64,000 bases of DNA from Olleya sp. YS (GTDB taxonomy: Bacteria > Bacteroidota > Bacteroidia > Flavobacteriales > Flavobacteriaceae): the NCBI RefSeq assembly GCF_029760915.1, contig NZ_CP121685.1, forward strand, positions 1,152,001 to 1,216,000, written 5' to 3'. Within the stretch, counting starts at the first letter, position 1, and every line of letters starts with the position of its first letter. Shown here in pieces: positions 28,735-38,536 of the stretch. The position numbers and the translations under genes were made by a program. Below the pieces are notes generated by a model. The model was given only the letters and a program-made list of their open reading frames with translations, was not told the DNA's origin and ran no database searches.

Positions 28735-29730
28735 ATGAGCAAAATCTCTGCTGCAATTACCGCTGTTGGTGCCTATGTGCCAGAATACGTATTAACCAAT
28801 CAAATTCTTGAAACGATGGTTGATACAAACGACGATTGGATTACTACTAGAACAGGAATCAAAGAACGTCGTATTTTAAAAGGAGAAGGAAAGGGGACTT
28901 CTTTTATGGCTATTGAAGCAGCCAAAGACCTTATAAACAAAAAAGGTTTAAATCCTAAAGATATAGAATTAGTAATTGTTGCAACAGCAACACCAGATAT
29001 GCAAGCAGCATCTACTGCTGCCTATACTGCAACACAAATAGGAGCAACAAATGCATTTTCTTTTGATTTAGAAGCTGCGTGTTCAAGTTTCCTGTTCGGG
29101 ATGTCTACTGCTGCAAAATATATTGAATCTGGACGTTATAAAAATGTATTATTGATTGGTGCTGATAAAAACTCTTCAATGATTAATTATGAAGACAGAG
29201 CAACTTGTATCATATTTGGAGATGGTGCAGGAGCAGTGTTGTTTGAACCTAATACTGAAGGTTTAGGACTTCAAGATGAATACTTGAGAAGTAATGGAGA
29301 AGGACGAGAATTTCTACAAGTCAAATCAAGTGGTTCCTCTTACCCTGTAACCAAAGAATCAATAGATAGAAAAGAAAATTTTGTTTTTCAAGATGGCAAA
29401 ACAGTTTTTAAAAACGCAGTGTTTAATATGGCAGATGTTGCAGTAAAAATTTTAGAGCGTAATAATCTTCAAAAAGATGATATTGCGTGGCTTGCAGCAC
29501 ATCAAGCTAATAAAAGAATTATAGACGCAACCGCTAACCGTATAGAATTAGAACCCGAGAAGGTCATGATGAATATAGAAAAATATGGTAATACTACATC
29601 AGCTACATTACCATTATTATTAAATGATTACGAATCACAATTGAAAAAAGGAGACAATATTATATTTGCAGCTTTTGGAGGTGGTTTTACTTGGGGTTCT
29701 ATTTACCTTAAGTGGGCTTACAATTCTTAA
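28735..29730 (+). CDS. fabH: 3-oxoacyl-ACP synthase III
   Basis: KASIII starts fatty-acid synthesis by condensing acetyl- or branched acyl-CoA with malonyl-ACP. The Cys-His-Asn triad is visible in LEAACSSFLFG, AAHQANKRI and KYGNTTSAT of a 331-residue protein. The gene begins a fabH-accB-accC run downstream of rpmF and has its own promoter with palindromic sites. Confidence 0.95.
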   Translation: MSKISAAITAVGAYVPEYVLTNQILETMVDTNDDWITTRTGIKERRILKGEGKGTSFMAIEAAKDLINKKGLNPKDIELVIVATATPDMQAASTAAYTATQIGATNAFSFDLEAACSSFLFGMSTAAKYIESGRYKNVLLIGADKNSSMINYEDRATCIIFGDGAGAVLFEPNTEGLGLQDEYLRSNGEGREFLQVKSSGSSYPVTKESIDRKENFVFQDGKTVFKNAVFNMADVAVKILERNNLQKDDIAWLAAHQANKRIIDATANRIELEPEKVMMNIEKYGNTTSATLPLLLNDYESQLKKGDNIIFAAFGGGFTWGSIYLKWAYNS

Positions 29731-29766
29731 CAAACTAACTAAAACTAAATTAATAACTTAATTATT

Positions 29767-30249
29767 ATGGATTTAAAAGACATTCAAAACTTAATTAAAT
29801 TTGTTGCCAAATCTGGCGCAAGTGAAGTTAAATTAGAAACAGAAGATGTTAAAATAACTATAAGAACAGGTTCTGAAACAGAAACAACTTACGTACAGCA
29901 AGTACCTATGCAAGCGCAAATGCCAATGCAACAAGCAGTGCCTCAAGCGCCAGTTGCAGCACCAGCGACAACAAATGATGCTCCTGCAGCTACAACTGAC
30001 GACTCAAAATACATTACTATAAAATCTCCAATAATAGGTACGTTTTATAGAAAACCTTCTCCAGATAAACCATTATTTGTAGAAGTTGGTCAGACTATTT
30101 CTGAAGGTGATGTGCTTTGTATTATTGAAGCAATGAAGTTATTCAACGAAATAGAATCTGAAGTATCAGGTAAAATTGTTAAAATTTTAGTTGACGATTC
30201 TTCTCCTGTAGAATTTGACCAACCATTATTCTTAGTAGACCCATCTTAA
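29767..30249 (+). CDS. accB: biotin carboxyl carrier protein of acetyl-CoA carboxylase
   Basis: The 160-residue carrier holds biotin on the lysine of IIEAMKLFNEIE. An Ala/Pro/Gln-rich linker (about residues 45-80) joins an N-terminal helical segment to the C-terminal biotinyl domain, which begins around ITIKSPIIGTFYRK. It works with AccC, encoded 80 bp downstream. Its AccA/AccD partners are not in the window. Confidence 0.95.
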   Translation: MDLKDIQNLIKFVAKSGASEVKLETEDVKITIRTGSETETTYVQQVPMQAQMPMQQAVPQAPVAAPATTNDAPAATTDDSKYITIKSPIIGTFYRKPSPDKPLFVEVGQTISEGDVLCIIEAMKLFNEIESEVSGKIVKILVDDSSPVEFDQPLFLVDPS

Positions 30250-30329
30250 TTTTAGGTTATTAGTGCTTTCGGTAAATATTAAATCGACAGTAAAATAATC
30301 CAATTGTCTAATTATCTAATTCAATAAAG

Positions 30330-31682
30330 ATGTTTAAAAAAATATTGATTGCCAATAGAGGAGAAATAGCACTTCGTGTTATTAGAACCTGTAAAGAAAT
30401 GGGCATTAAAACTGTTGCAGTATACTCTACTGCAGATGCAGAAAGCTTGCACGTAAAGTTTGCAGACGAAGCCGTTTGTATTGGTCCACCAGCAAGTAGC
30501 GAGTCTTACTTAAAAATGTCTAATATTATTGCAGCAGCAGAAATCACTAACGCTGATGCTATCCATCCTGGATATGGATTTTTGTCTGAAAACGCTAAAT
30601 TTTCTAAAATCTGTGAAGAACATCAAATAAAATTTATAGGTGCTTCTGAAGACATGATTGATAGAATGGGAGACAAAGCTAACGCCAAAGCGACGATGAT
30701 TGCAGCAGGCGTACCAGTGGTTCCAGGAAGTGAAGGTGTCATTAAAGATTTTAAAGAGTGCCTTAAAGTAGCTAAAGAAACTGGTTACCCTGTCATGCTA
30801 AAAGCGTCTGCTGGAGGTGGTGGTAAAGGGATGCGTGCAGTTTGGAAAGAAGAAGATTTGCAAAACGCTTGGGAATCTGCTAGAACAGAATCTAAAGCAG
30901 CTTTTGGAAATGATGATATGTATATGGAAAAGCTTATTGAAGAGCCAAGACATATAGAAATACAAATTGTTGGTGACTCTTCAGGTAAAGCGTGTCATTT
31001 GTCAGAAAGAGATTGCTCTGTACAACGTCGCCATCAAAAATTAACCGAAGAAGTACCTTCTCCTTTTATGACAACTGCTCTACGTAAAAAAATGGGTGAA
31101 GCAGCAGTAAAAGCAGCAGAATATATCAAATATGAAGGTGCAGGAACCGTAGAGTTTTTAGTAGATAAGCACAGAAACTTCTACTTCATGGAAATGAATA
31201 CACGTATTCAAGTAGAGCACCCAATTACAGAACAAGTTATAGATTTTGACTTAATCCGTGAGCAAATTTTAGTAGCAGCAGGTGTGCCAATTTCTGGAAA
31301 AAACTATACGCCTAATTTGCATTCTATAGAGTGTCGTATTAATGCAGAAGATCCGTTTAACGATTTTAGACCATCTCCTGGGAAAATTACAACACTACAT
31401 GCTCCTGGAGGACATGGAGTCCGTTTAGACACGCATGTTTATGCTGGTTACAGCATTCCGCCAAATTACGATTCGATGATTGCTAAATTAATAACAACAG
31501 CGCAAACACGTGAAGAAGCAATCAATAAAATGAAACGCGCTTTAGACGAGTTTGTTATTGAAGGTATTAAAACAACTATTCCGTTTCACAGACAATTAAT
31601 GGATCATCCAGATTATTTAGCAGGAAATTATACCACTAAGTTTATGGAAGATTTTGTAATCGAAAAACAAGTTGAAGAATAA
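30330..31682 (+). CDS. accC: acetyl-CoA carboxylase, biotin carboxylase subunit
   Basis: AccC carboxylates biotin on AccB with ATP and bicarbonate. The 450 residues carry the ATP-grasp glycine loop [11 protein letters not shown], the bicarbonate/metal region [16 protein letters not shown] and the start [17 protein letters not shown] strong terminator follows 4 bp after the stop, closing the fabH-accB-accC unit. Confidence 0.97.
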   Translation: MFKKILIANRGEIALRVIRTCKEMGIKTVAVYSTADAESLHVKFADEAVCIGPPASSESYLKMSNIIAAAEITNADAIHPGYGFLSENAKFSKICEEHQIKFIGASEDMIDRMGDKANAKATMIAAGVPVVPGSEGVIKDFKECLKVAKETGYPVMLKASAGGGGKGMRAVWKEEDLQNAWESARTESKAAFGNDDMYMEKLIEEPRHIEIQIVGDSSGKACHLSERDCSVQRRHQKLTEEVPSPFMTTALRKKMGEAAVKAAEYIKYEGAGTVEFLVDKHRNFYFMEMNTRIQVEHPITEQVIDFDLIREQILVAAGVPISGKNYTPNLHSIECRINAEDPFNDFRPSPGKITTLHAPGGHGVRLDTHVYAGYSIPPNYDSMIAKLITTAQTREEAINKMKRALDEFVIEGIKTTIPFHRQLMDHPDYLAGNYTTKFMEDFVIEKQVEE

Positions 31683-31686
31683 AAGC

Positions 31687-31719
31687 AAAAACTCCGAAAT
31701 TCATTTCGGAGTTTTTTTT
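31687..31719 (+). terminator. intrinsic terminator after accC
   Basis: AAAAACTCCGAAAT / ATTTCGGAGTTTTT is a near-perfect stem with a 2-base centre, followed by eight T residues. Confidence 0.9.
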
Positions 31720-31746
31720 GCTTGCCAAAAAGCTTCAGTATATTTG
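31718..31746 (+). promoter_or_regulatory. promoter of the lipoprotein/DUF4836 operon
   Basis: TTG (31718-31720), an 18-bp spacer and TATATTTG (31739-31746) match the Bacteroidota housekeeping promoter. It lies 18 bp before the lipoprotein ATG. Confidence 0.6.
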
Positions 31747-31764
31747 AATATAAATAAAGATTAA

Positions 31765-32439
31765 ATGAAATTATCTAATTGCTTAAAAACCTGCATGTTG
31801 TTACTCTTTTTTGGATTGACATCTTGTTTTGAAATTATTGAAGAAATAGATTTAAAAAGTGATGGTACAGGTACCATGACGTTTACTTTAAACATGAGTA
31901 AAAGTAAAAGTAAACTAGCGTCTATTATGCTTTTAGATTCAATCAATGGATATAAAGTGCCTTCTAGAGAAGATATTCAGAAAAGTCTAAACCAAATGGT
32001 GTCTGAGTTAAAAAAAGCAGAAGGATTATCTAACATCAAGAAAACTGCAGATTATGATAATTTTGTGTTTTCTATTACATGCGATTTTAAATCCATAGAA
32101 AACATTAATAAATTAACTAATAAAGTAACAGGAGAACAAAAGCACAGCACAGGATTAAATGCCTATTTTTTTGATAAGAATAATGGAAATTTCAAAAGAA
32201 AATATACCTATTCTAGCGACGTTAAAAAGCAATATAATAAGCTAAAATCAGAAAACAAAAAAGTGTTTGATGATGCATCTTATACAGTAATATATAGATT
32301 TGATAAAGAAGTAGTATCTCAAAACAATAAACAAGCAAAAGTGTCTAAATCTAAAAAAGCGGTTATGCAACGTGTTAGCGCATTAGACATTATTAATGGT
32401 ACTGGAAACTTTAGCACACAAATAACTTTACAAAAATAA
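31765..32439 (+). CDS. putative lipoprotein of unknown function
   Basis: The 224-residue product has a lipoprotein signal peptide with lipobox LTSC (Cys21), so it should be membrane-anchored. The mature part starts FEIIEEIDLKSDGTGTMTFTLNMSKSKSK, followed by mixed helix and strand and a basic patch near the C-terminus. I do not recognise a family. The gene sits 18 bp upstream of the DUF4836 gene behind a good promoter, so it is probably an envelope partner of the next two proteins. Confidence 0.7.
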   Translation: MKLSNCLKTCMLLLFFGLTSCFEIIEEIDLKSDGTGTMTFTLNMSKSKSKLASIMLLDSINGYKVPSREDIQKSLNQMVSELKKAEGLSNIKKTADYDNFVFSITCDFKSIENINKLTNKVTGEQKHSTGLNAYFFDKNNGNFKRKYTYSSDVKKQYNKLKSENKKVFDDASYTVIYRFDKEVVSQNNKQAKVSKSKKAVMQRVSALDIINGTGNFSTQITLQK

Positions 32440-32457
32440 CCTCAAACTAATAAACCA

Positions 32458-34422
32458 ATGAAACAATTATTATGCTTATTATTATGTATATCGTCATATA
32501 CAATTGCCCAAAATACAGCTTCAAAAATCCCTAGTGATGCTTCAATTGTAGCAACTATTAAAGGTGAAAATGTATTGCAATTAATATCTATGGAAGAGCT
32601 AAACACCTCTTTTTTAGGATCAGAAATTTTAAATGAGCTATCTCGTGGTGGTGATAAATATTCGTCTTTAGAAGATTTTGGGTTTAATTTAAATGCATCT
32701 GCACATTATTTTATGCAAGTCAATGATAGTATTAATTATAACGCTTTTGTTATTCCGTTAAAAAATGTCAACCAATTTGAAAAACTTCTAACTGTATCAA
32801 GTAAGGTAGAAATAGTTAATCAAAACGGAATTAAGACAATTACAGATAAAAGTAACCCAGCAATTGTTTGGAATAACTCAACATTAGTTATGGTTATTGG
32901 AGAAACCAATTATGCTTATTTTGAAAGCAAAGATGTTTCAGAACGTTATGGATTGCAATCAGAAAATTATTATGGTTTTGAAGACGTAACAGTTGATATA
33001 GCAGACGCTGCTATTGAAGAAACAGATAACAGACCTCCACCACCACCTCCAGCATATGAAGACGAGGTAGAAGAAACAGTTATAGAATCTACTGAAGATT
33101 ATGATTATGAAGAAAAGGAAGTAGAAGAAACCGTTATTGAATCTGCTGAAGATTACGATTATGAAGACGAAGAAATAGAAGAGACTGTTATAGAATCTAC
33201 AGAAAGCTACGACGATGATAGCTATAACTACTATGACAATTATAATTCTAACTACACCATCAAAAGAGAACTTGCAGAGCAATGGTCACTATTAAAAGCA
33301 AAACAGATTTTGATGCTGCCAGAAGGTAATTCCATTTTAAAAAACAAATCATATTTAAAAAGTTTAGATAATAATGCAGAAGCAACACTTTGGGTGAAAG
33401 ATTTTGGTGAGCTATACTCTAATTTTTTAGGTAATTCTTACTATAACAATATGCTAGGTATGGATTTAGCAGGAATGTATGCTAATAACGGATTGACCGC
33501 TAAGTTGTTTTTAGAAGATGATAAAATGATGCTAAACACGACGTATACAATGTCTGATGATATGGCAGAAAGCTATAAAAAAATGACCTCTAGAAAGCTT
33601 AATAAAAAGTTTTTAAAATACGTAAACGAAGATAGAATGATAGCTTACATGAGTTATTCAATGGATACAAAAGCGACGCTGGAAGAGTATCCAAAATTAA
33701 TGAAATCTATATATGGAAGTATGCCATATTATGGAGAAGAAGCTAGCTTAGGAATTGACCTATTCTCATTATTACTGGATGAAGAAGCAGTAGCTAAAGT
33801 CCTAAAGGGTGATATGTTATTTTTATTATCTGGAATATCTCAACAAGAAGTAACTTATACTAGTTACGAGTATAATGATGATTATGAGTATGTTGAAGTT
33901 GAAAAAACTAAAACAGAAACCTTACCAGACTTTTTATTAATGGCATCTACAGAAGATCCAAGTATGTTAACAAAGCTAATTAACTATACCAGAAACAAGG
34001 AGATGGTGACATTTCAAAATGGCTATTACACTTTTAAAACACCGCAAAGTCCTTTAGCAGTTCATTTTATGATTAAAGATGGTATTGTGTTTTTAGGTAC
34101 CTCTGACATGGAAATGAGAAAAATTGTTTCGGGTAATTTTAATTCAAAAGTATCTTCTACACATAAAAAAATGATGTTAAATAATAGCTATTCATTTTTT
34201 ATAAGTGCTAAGCAATTAGCCTCACAATTACCTATTAAAGAAATGGGTATTGATAGATCAGGTAAATTAGAATGGTTTTTAAATACGTCTGAGGATGCAT
34301 ATATGAAAGCGTCTAAAATAAAAGGAAATACGTTAGAAACAGAACTTGTTGTAAACGTACCATCAACAGAAGAAAATGCATTAAAATATATGTTTAATGT
34401 TATTGAAACATTTGCAAAATAA
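32458..34422 (+). CDS. DUF4836-like exported protein with acidic repeats
   Basis: A signal peptide (MKQLLCLLLCISSYTIAQ) precedes a 654-residue exported protein resembling DUF4836 proteins of Bacteroidota. The start IPSDASIVATIKGENVLQLI and the later VHFMIKDGIVFLGTSD region are typical of that group. A proline run (PPPPPPAYEDEV, about residue 195) leads into three tandem acidic repeats of the pattern EETVIESTEDYDYE (about residues 200-260), then a Tyr/Asn-rich stretch. A segment near residue 465 (SYEYNDDYEYVEVEKT) recurs in the next gene product (SYEYNDDFEKIETKT), so the two share a domain. Function unknown; export is supported. Confidence 0.72.
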   Translation: MKQLLCLLLCISSYTIAQNTASKIPSDASIVATIKGENVLQLISMEELNTSFLGSEILNELSRGGDKYSSLEDFGFNLNASAHYFMQVNDSINYNAFVIPLKNVNQFEKLLTVSSKVEIVNQNGIKTITDKSNPAIVWNNSTLVMVIGETNYAYFESKDVSERYGLQSENYYGFEDVTVDIADAAIEETDNRPPPPPPAYEDEVEETVIESTEDYDYEEKEVEETVIESAEDYDYEDEEIEETVIESTESYDDDSYNYYDNYNSNYTIKRELAEQWSLLKAKQILMLPEGNSILKNKSYLKSLDNNAEATLWVKDFGELYSNFLGNSYYNNMLGMDLAGMYANNGLTAKLFLEDDKMMLNTTYTMSDDMAESYKKMTSRKLNKKFLKYVNEDRMIAYMSYSMDTKATLEEYPKLMKSIYGSMPYYGEEASLGIDLFSLLLDEEAVAKVLKGDMLFLLSGISQQEVTYTSYEYNDDYEYVEVEKTKTETLPDFLLMASTEDPSMLTKLINYTRNKEMVTFQNGYYTFKTPQSPLAVHFMIKDGIVFLGTSDMEMRKIVSGNFNSKVSSTHKKMMLNNSYSFFISAKQLASQLPIKEMGIDRSGKLEWFLNTSEDAYMKASKIKGNTLETELVVNVPSTEENALKYMFNVIETFAK

Positions 34423-34428
34423 TTTTTA

Positions 34429-35781
34429 ATGAAAATTAAAAAAATAGTAATAAGAGCAGCCATTATCATTAGTGTGCTGCTTTTGCTTTTTAAGGGTTTT
34501 TTGATGTATCGTAATTATGCATCCTATCAAGATGTAATACATGAAAACGCAAACAATATCATAAAAGTAAAAATTGATAAAACAATACAAACCGTTGCTT
34601 TTAATGCAATAGCAAACCCTTCATTTTACTTCAGAAAATCACCTAAAACGGATACCCTTGATACAGAAAAAAAAGCTGGTAAAGGATTCTCAATTCCAGC
34701 TAATCTATTTGTATATACCATTAAAAATAAACTTCCAACGACCTTTTTTACGTCATTTAAATTATCAGACTCCTCTAACTTTAAAAATCATTTAATTTCA
34801 GATTTTAAAGTTGACAACTTCAAAACTTCCAAAGGTTATACAATCGCTACAAATAACAACCAAAAAGTCCTTATTGCTTTTAATAATAAACAATGTGTAA
34901 TGGCTTACAATCCAAGTAAAGAAAACATAAATGATGTGTTTACAGATTTACTAATAAATAATAAAACATTAAGCAAATCTGATGAAAAATGGACTAAGCT
35001 TAAAGATGCCAATTCACACATTAATTATGTGACAAAAAACAATAACTTATACTTAGATTTCAATTCTGGAGATATAACTATTAGTGGGAATTTAGAGTTA
35101 CCAGTATTTTTAAACGTACCAAGAACATATACAGGAGCACGTTTTTCTAAAGAGGCGAGTGCAACATTAAATCTTAACTTGTTTTCAACTATAAAACATG
35201 TTTCATTTGATTATGAAGGTGCAGAAATAGAAGTAGATAGTTTAAACGAATATTACAAAGGACATGTAGCATTAGAAATAGTAAACACAACAACACAAAC
35301 AGATTCTGTTATTTCTTATGAATATAATGATGATTTTGAAAAGATAGAAACTAAAACACTAGTCAAAAAAGAGGTGCCAGAAATTAATCTCCAATTAACT
35401 TCTAATGGATCAAAATTATATAACTATCTAGAAGGTATGTCAATAATACAGGATGGATTATTAAGTAAAAAACTGTTTCCATTATATCAATTTAAAGTAG
35501 ATACAACATCAGCTAATCTTATAGCAAGTACTAATTTAAATAAAACGTTACATTTTGAAACAGTAAACAATAATTCTGTTTTAGATTTGAAAATTGATTT
35601 TAAAAAACTAGAACAACAAAACCACTTTCCTATGTTGAATAGTTATTTTAAAAAATTGTTATCCTTCCAAACTATAGGTACTTTTAACAAAGACGAAACC
35701 ATAGAAATACAAGGAAAAGTTCAACTAAAAAATAAAGATATTAATGCATTAGCACAATTAATTATTGAAAACTTAAAATAA
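34429..35781 (+). CDS. membrane-anchored paralogue of the DUF4836-like protein
   Basis: The 450-residue product starts with a basic tip and a single hydrophobic helix (about residues 8-25), probably an uncleaved anchor. The rest is predicted to lie outside the inner membrane. The SYEYNDDFEKIETKT segment (about residue 298) and surrounding strands match the preceding protein. The N-terminal IPANLFVYTIKNKLPTTFF also resembles its opening domain, so an ancient duplication is likely. It lies 6 bp after its neighbour and 1 bp before the next gene. Function unknown. Confidence 0.65.
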   Translation: MKIKKIVIRAAIIISVLLLLFKGFLMYRNYASYQDVIHENANNIIKVKIDKTIQTVAFNAIANPSFYFRKSPKTDTLDTEKKAGKGFSIPANLFVYTIKNKLPTTFFTSFKLSDSSNFKNHLISDFKVDNFKTSKGYTIATNNNQKVLIAFNNKQCVMAYNPSKENINDVFTDLLINNKTLSKSDEKWTKLKDANSHINYVTKNNNLYLDFNSGDITISGNLELPVFLNVPRTYTGARFSKEASATLNLNLFSTIKHVSFDYEGAEIEVDSLNEYYKGHVALEIVNTTTQTDSVISYEYNDDFEKIETKTLVKKEVPEINLQLTSNGSKLYNYLEGMSIIQDGLLSKKLFPLYQFKVDTTSANLIASTNLNKTLHFETVNNNSVLDLKIDFKKLEQQNHFPMLNSYFKKLLSFQTIGTFNKDETIEIQGKVQLKNKDINALAQLIIENLK

Positions 35782-35782
35782 A

Positions 35783-36892
35783 ATGCATTTAAGTTATTGG
35801 GAAATAAAATCATGGTTGACCAGCATAGATTATACTATTGTAGGTAGTGGAATTGTTGGGCTTAATTGCGCTTTACAATTAAAAAAACGTTTCCCAAATG
35901 CAAATATTTTAATCCTTGAAAAAGGCATTTTACCTCAAGGTGCAAGCACAAAAAATGCTGGGTTTGCCTGTTTTGGTAGTTTAAGCGAAATACTTAGTGA
36001 TCTTAAATCTCATACGGAACAAGAGGTTTTAAATCTAGTGCAACAACGCATAAATGGACTTCAATTATTAAGGGACACTCTAGGCGACAAAACTATAGAT
36101 TACCAACAATTAGGTGGTTATGAGTTGTTTGCTGAAAATGATAATTTATTTGAAAACTGTATTGAAAAACGAAGCGAAATCAACGCATTATTAAAGCCTA
36201 TTTTCAACGCTGAGGTTTTTAGCCTAAAAGAGAATATGTTTGGTTTTCAGAACATAAAAAACCAGTACAGTTTTAATCAGTTTGAAGGACAAATAGATAC
36301 AGGAAAGATGATGGAGGCTTTATTGCAAAAAGCGCTTTCAAAAGGTATTAAAATACTAAATAACGTTTCGGTCGACACAATTTCTGAAAACACAAATTCG
36401 GTTAAAGTTAAAACCAATCAGTTCGAGTTTTCGACTTCAAAAGTACTAATTGCTACAAATGGCTTTGCTTCGACTTTAAATATTAAAAAGGTTAAGCCAG
36501 CTAGAGCACAAGTCTTGATTACAAAACCAATAAGAAATTTACATATAAAAGGTACATTTCATTTGGAGGAAGGCTATTATTATTTTAGAAATATAGACAA
36601 CAGAATTCTGTTTGGAGGAGGTCGCAACCTTGATTTTAAAGCTGAAGAAACTACAGACTTGTCGCAAACTGCTTTAATTCAAAATAAATTAGAGGAGATT
36701 TTAAAGACTACAATTTTACCAAATACACCTTTTAAAGTTGACCACAGATGGAGTGGAATAATGGGTGTTGGTAACCAGAAAAAACCAATAGTAAAACAAC
36801 TAAGCAATAACGTATTTTGTGGTGTAAGATTAGGCGGAATGGGAGTTGCAATAGGTAGTTTAATTGGTCAAGAATTAGCAGATTTGTTGTAA
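35783..36892 (+). CDS. FAD-dependent oxidoreductase, D-amino-acid oxidase/glycine oxidase family
   Basis: The 369-residue protein has the FAD-binding motif VGSGIVGLNCALQLKKR after a 15-residue extension, a central substrate domain, and the C-terminal FAD contact GVRLGGMGVAIGSLIGQ. This is the DAO fold, which oxidises amino acids or similar amines. QGASTKNAGFACFGS corresponds to the family's second flavin contact. The substrate cannot be read from sequence. It is tightly packed with the following GreA-like gene (no gap). It is not obviously part of the biosynthetic cluster that starts 500 bp later. Confidence 0.8.
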   Translation: MHLSYWEIKSWLTSIDYTIVGSGIVGLNCALQLKKRFPNANILILEKGILPQGASTKNAGFACFGSLSEILSDLKSHTEQEVLNLVQQRINGLQLLRDTLGDKTIDYQQLGGYELFAENDNLFENCIEKRSEINALLKPIFNAEVFSLKENMFGFQNIKNQYSFNQFEGQIDTGKMMEALLQKALSKGIKILNNVSVDTISENTNSVKVKTNQFEFSTSKVLIATNGFASTLNIKKVKPARAQVLITKPIRNLHIKGTFHLEEGYYYFRNIDNRILFGGGRNLDFKAEETTDLSQTALIQNKLEEILKTTILPNTPFKVDHRWSGIMGVGNQKKPIVKQLSNNVFCGVRLGGMGVAIGSLIGQELADLL

Positions 36893-37342
36893 ATGAATAT
36901 TAAAGAAAACTTATATAACCAATGCGTTGCGTTTACAAAAATGCGTCTAGATACCATAAATAAAACGATAACCGAGTTACAAAACGCTTTAACTTCCGAA
37001 ACCAAAAGTAGCGCAGGAGATAAGCACGAAACTGGTCGCGCAATGGTACAATTAGAGCGCGAAAAAGCAGGTCAGCAATTAGCGCAAGTTCAGAAAGTAA
37101 ATCAACTATTGGATCAAATAGATGTATCTAAAACCTCAAAAACTATAAGTTTAGGAAGTATTATTTTAACCTCTAAATCAAACTATTTTATTGCAATTAG
37201 TGCTAGCGAATTAACTGTTAACAATCAAAAATTCTACGCCATTTCTGTAAACACACCAATTGCACAATTACTTTTAGGTAAAATTGTTGGAGATGAGATT
37301 ACGTTTAGAGATCAAAAATTTAAGATAACAGACGTTATCTAA
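36893..37342 (+). CDS. GreA/GreB-like C-terminal domain protein with N-terminal coiled coil
   Basis: A 149-residue soluble protein. Residues 1-75 are a charged helix pair that includes SSAGDKHETGRAMVQLEREKA, like the coiled coil of transcript-cleavage factors. The second half (ISLGSIILTSKSNYFIAIS to IAQLLLGKIVGDEITFRDQ) resembles the FKBP-like Gre domain that docks on RNA polymerase. The acidic tip residues of true GreA are not clear. Such proteins are sometimes labelled 3-oxoacyl-ACP synthase in databases, which this sequence does not support. RNA polymerase association is an inference. Confidence 0.6.
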   Translation: MNIKENLYNQCVAFTKMRLDTINKTITELQNALTSETKSSAGDKHETGRAMVQLEREKAGQQLAQVQKVNQLLDQIDVSKTSKTISLGSIILTSKSNYFIAISASELTVNNQKFYAISVNTPIAQLLLGKIVGDEITFRDQKFKITDVI

Positions 37343-37399
37343 TTTCAATCTAAAAGATTTTAGAAGTATCTTTAGTAAAATTGAATTGCTAAAGAAAAA

Positions 37400-38536
37400 T
37401 TGAATACAAATCCATCAAGTTTTGACGTTATAATTATTGGTGGTGGATTGGCTGGTTTATCCAGTGCAATTCACTTATCAAAAAGTAAGTTGCGCGTTTT
37501 GGTTATCGAAAAGAATGAGTATCCAAAACATAAAGTTTGTGGCGAATATATCTCTAACGAAGTATTACCTTATCTTGAATTTTTAGGAATTGATGTTTTT
37601 AAATTAGGTGCAAAAAAAATTAATAAATTTGAACTTTCGACACCAAAAAATAAGTTAATAAAAGCCAATTTACCTCTAGGTGGATTTGGGATTAGTCGTT
37701 TTCGTCTAGACTACGAATTATCTAAAAAAGCGATACAAAATCAAGCCACAATTAGTCAAGATACTGTTGAAGATATTCAGTTTTCAAACGACAGTTTTTC
37801 AGTTACAACAAAACAAGCAACTTACAACTCTAAAATAGTGATTGGTGCGTATGGTAAACGTGCAAATTTAGATGTAAAACTCAATAGAGATTTTATTAAA
37901 AATAAGTCGCCTTTTCTAGCTGTAAAAACACATTTAAAAGGTGATTTTCCAGACGATTTAGTCGCACTTCATAATTTTGAAGGTGGTTATTGCGGACTCT
38001 CAAAAGTTGAAAATGATAGTATAAACGTCTGTTATATTACAGACTTTGAAGCCTTTAAAAAGTATAAAGATATCAATGAGTTTCAGCAGAAAGTCGTCTT
38101 TAAAAATAAATCTTTAAAAACAATTTTTGAACACTCAAAACCAGTATTTGATGCGCCTTTAACTATTAGTCAAATTTCTTTTGAAACTAAAAACCCAATC
38201 GAAAATCACATGTTAATGTGTGGTGATACAGCAGGAATGATTCATCCTTTATGTGGTAACGGAATGAGTATGGCAATTAGAAGCGCACAAATGGCATCGT
38301 TACTTATTATTAAGTTTTTTAATGGCGAAATAAAAGAGAGACAAGCACTAGAAAAGCAGTATCTTAGGGAATGGAATAAGGAGTTTAAATCCCGTTTAAG
38401 AACAGGACACATTGTTGCTGATTTATTTAGTAGAAATGAATTAGCAGAAGTTTTAATTAGAATTATTAAGTCGTTTCCAAGTTTGATGCCACACATTATA
38501 AAACGTACGTACGGAAAAACAATGCAAGTTAAATGA
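37400..38536 (+). CDS. FAD-dependent oxidoreductase of the geranylgeranyl reductase/UbiH-like group, TTG start
   Basis: The 378-residue flavoprotein opens with VIIIGGGLAGLSSAIHLS, has KHKVCGEYISNEVLPYL typical of geranylgeranyl-reductase-like enzymes, and GDTAGMIHPLCGNGMS as the second FAD contact. Possible roles are hydroxylation or reduction of the cluster's polyketide product. The only reasonable start is TTG 37400: an in-frame TGA lies 18 bp upstream, and no ATG precedes the FAD motif. A weak -7 element TATCTTTA (37367-37374) suggests this is the first gene of the cluster. Its ATGA stop/start overlaps the methyltransferase gene. Confidence 0.8.
   Translation: MNTNPSSFDVIIIGGGLAGLSSAIHLSKSKLRVLVIEKNEYPKHKVCGEYISNEVLPYLEFLGIDVFKLGAKKINKFELSTPKNKLIKANLPLGGFGISRFRLDYELSKKAIQNQATISQDTVEDIQFSNDSFSVTTKQATYNSKIVIGAYGKRANLDVKLNRDFIKNKSPFLAVKTHLKGDFPDDLVALHNFEGGYCGLSKVENDSINVCYITDFEAFKKYKDINEFQQKVVFKNKSLKTIFEHSKPVFDAPLTISQISFETKNPIENHMLMCGDTAGMIHPLCGNGMSMAIRSAQMASLLIIKFFNGEIKERQALEKQYLREWNKEFKSRLRTGHIVADLFSRNELAEVLIRIIKSFPSLMPHIIKRTYGKTMQVK

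Noticed and set aside
32959-33282. 107-codon minus-strand ORF opposite the acidic repeats
   Set aside because: It is a mirror of the GAA/GAT-rich repeat region, giving a Phe/Ile-rich frame. The plus-strand gene is well supported.
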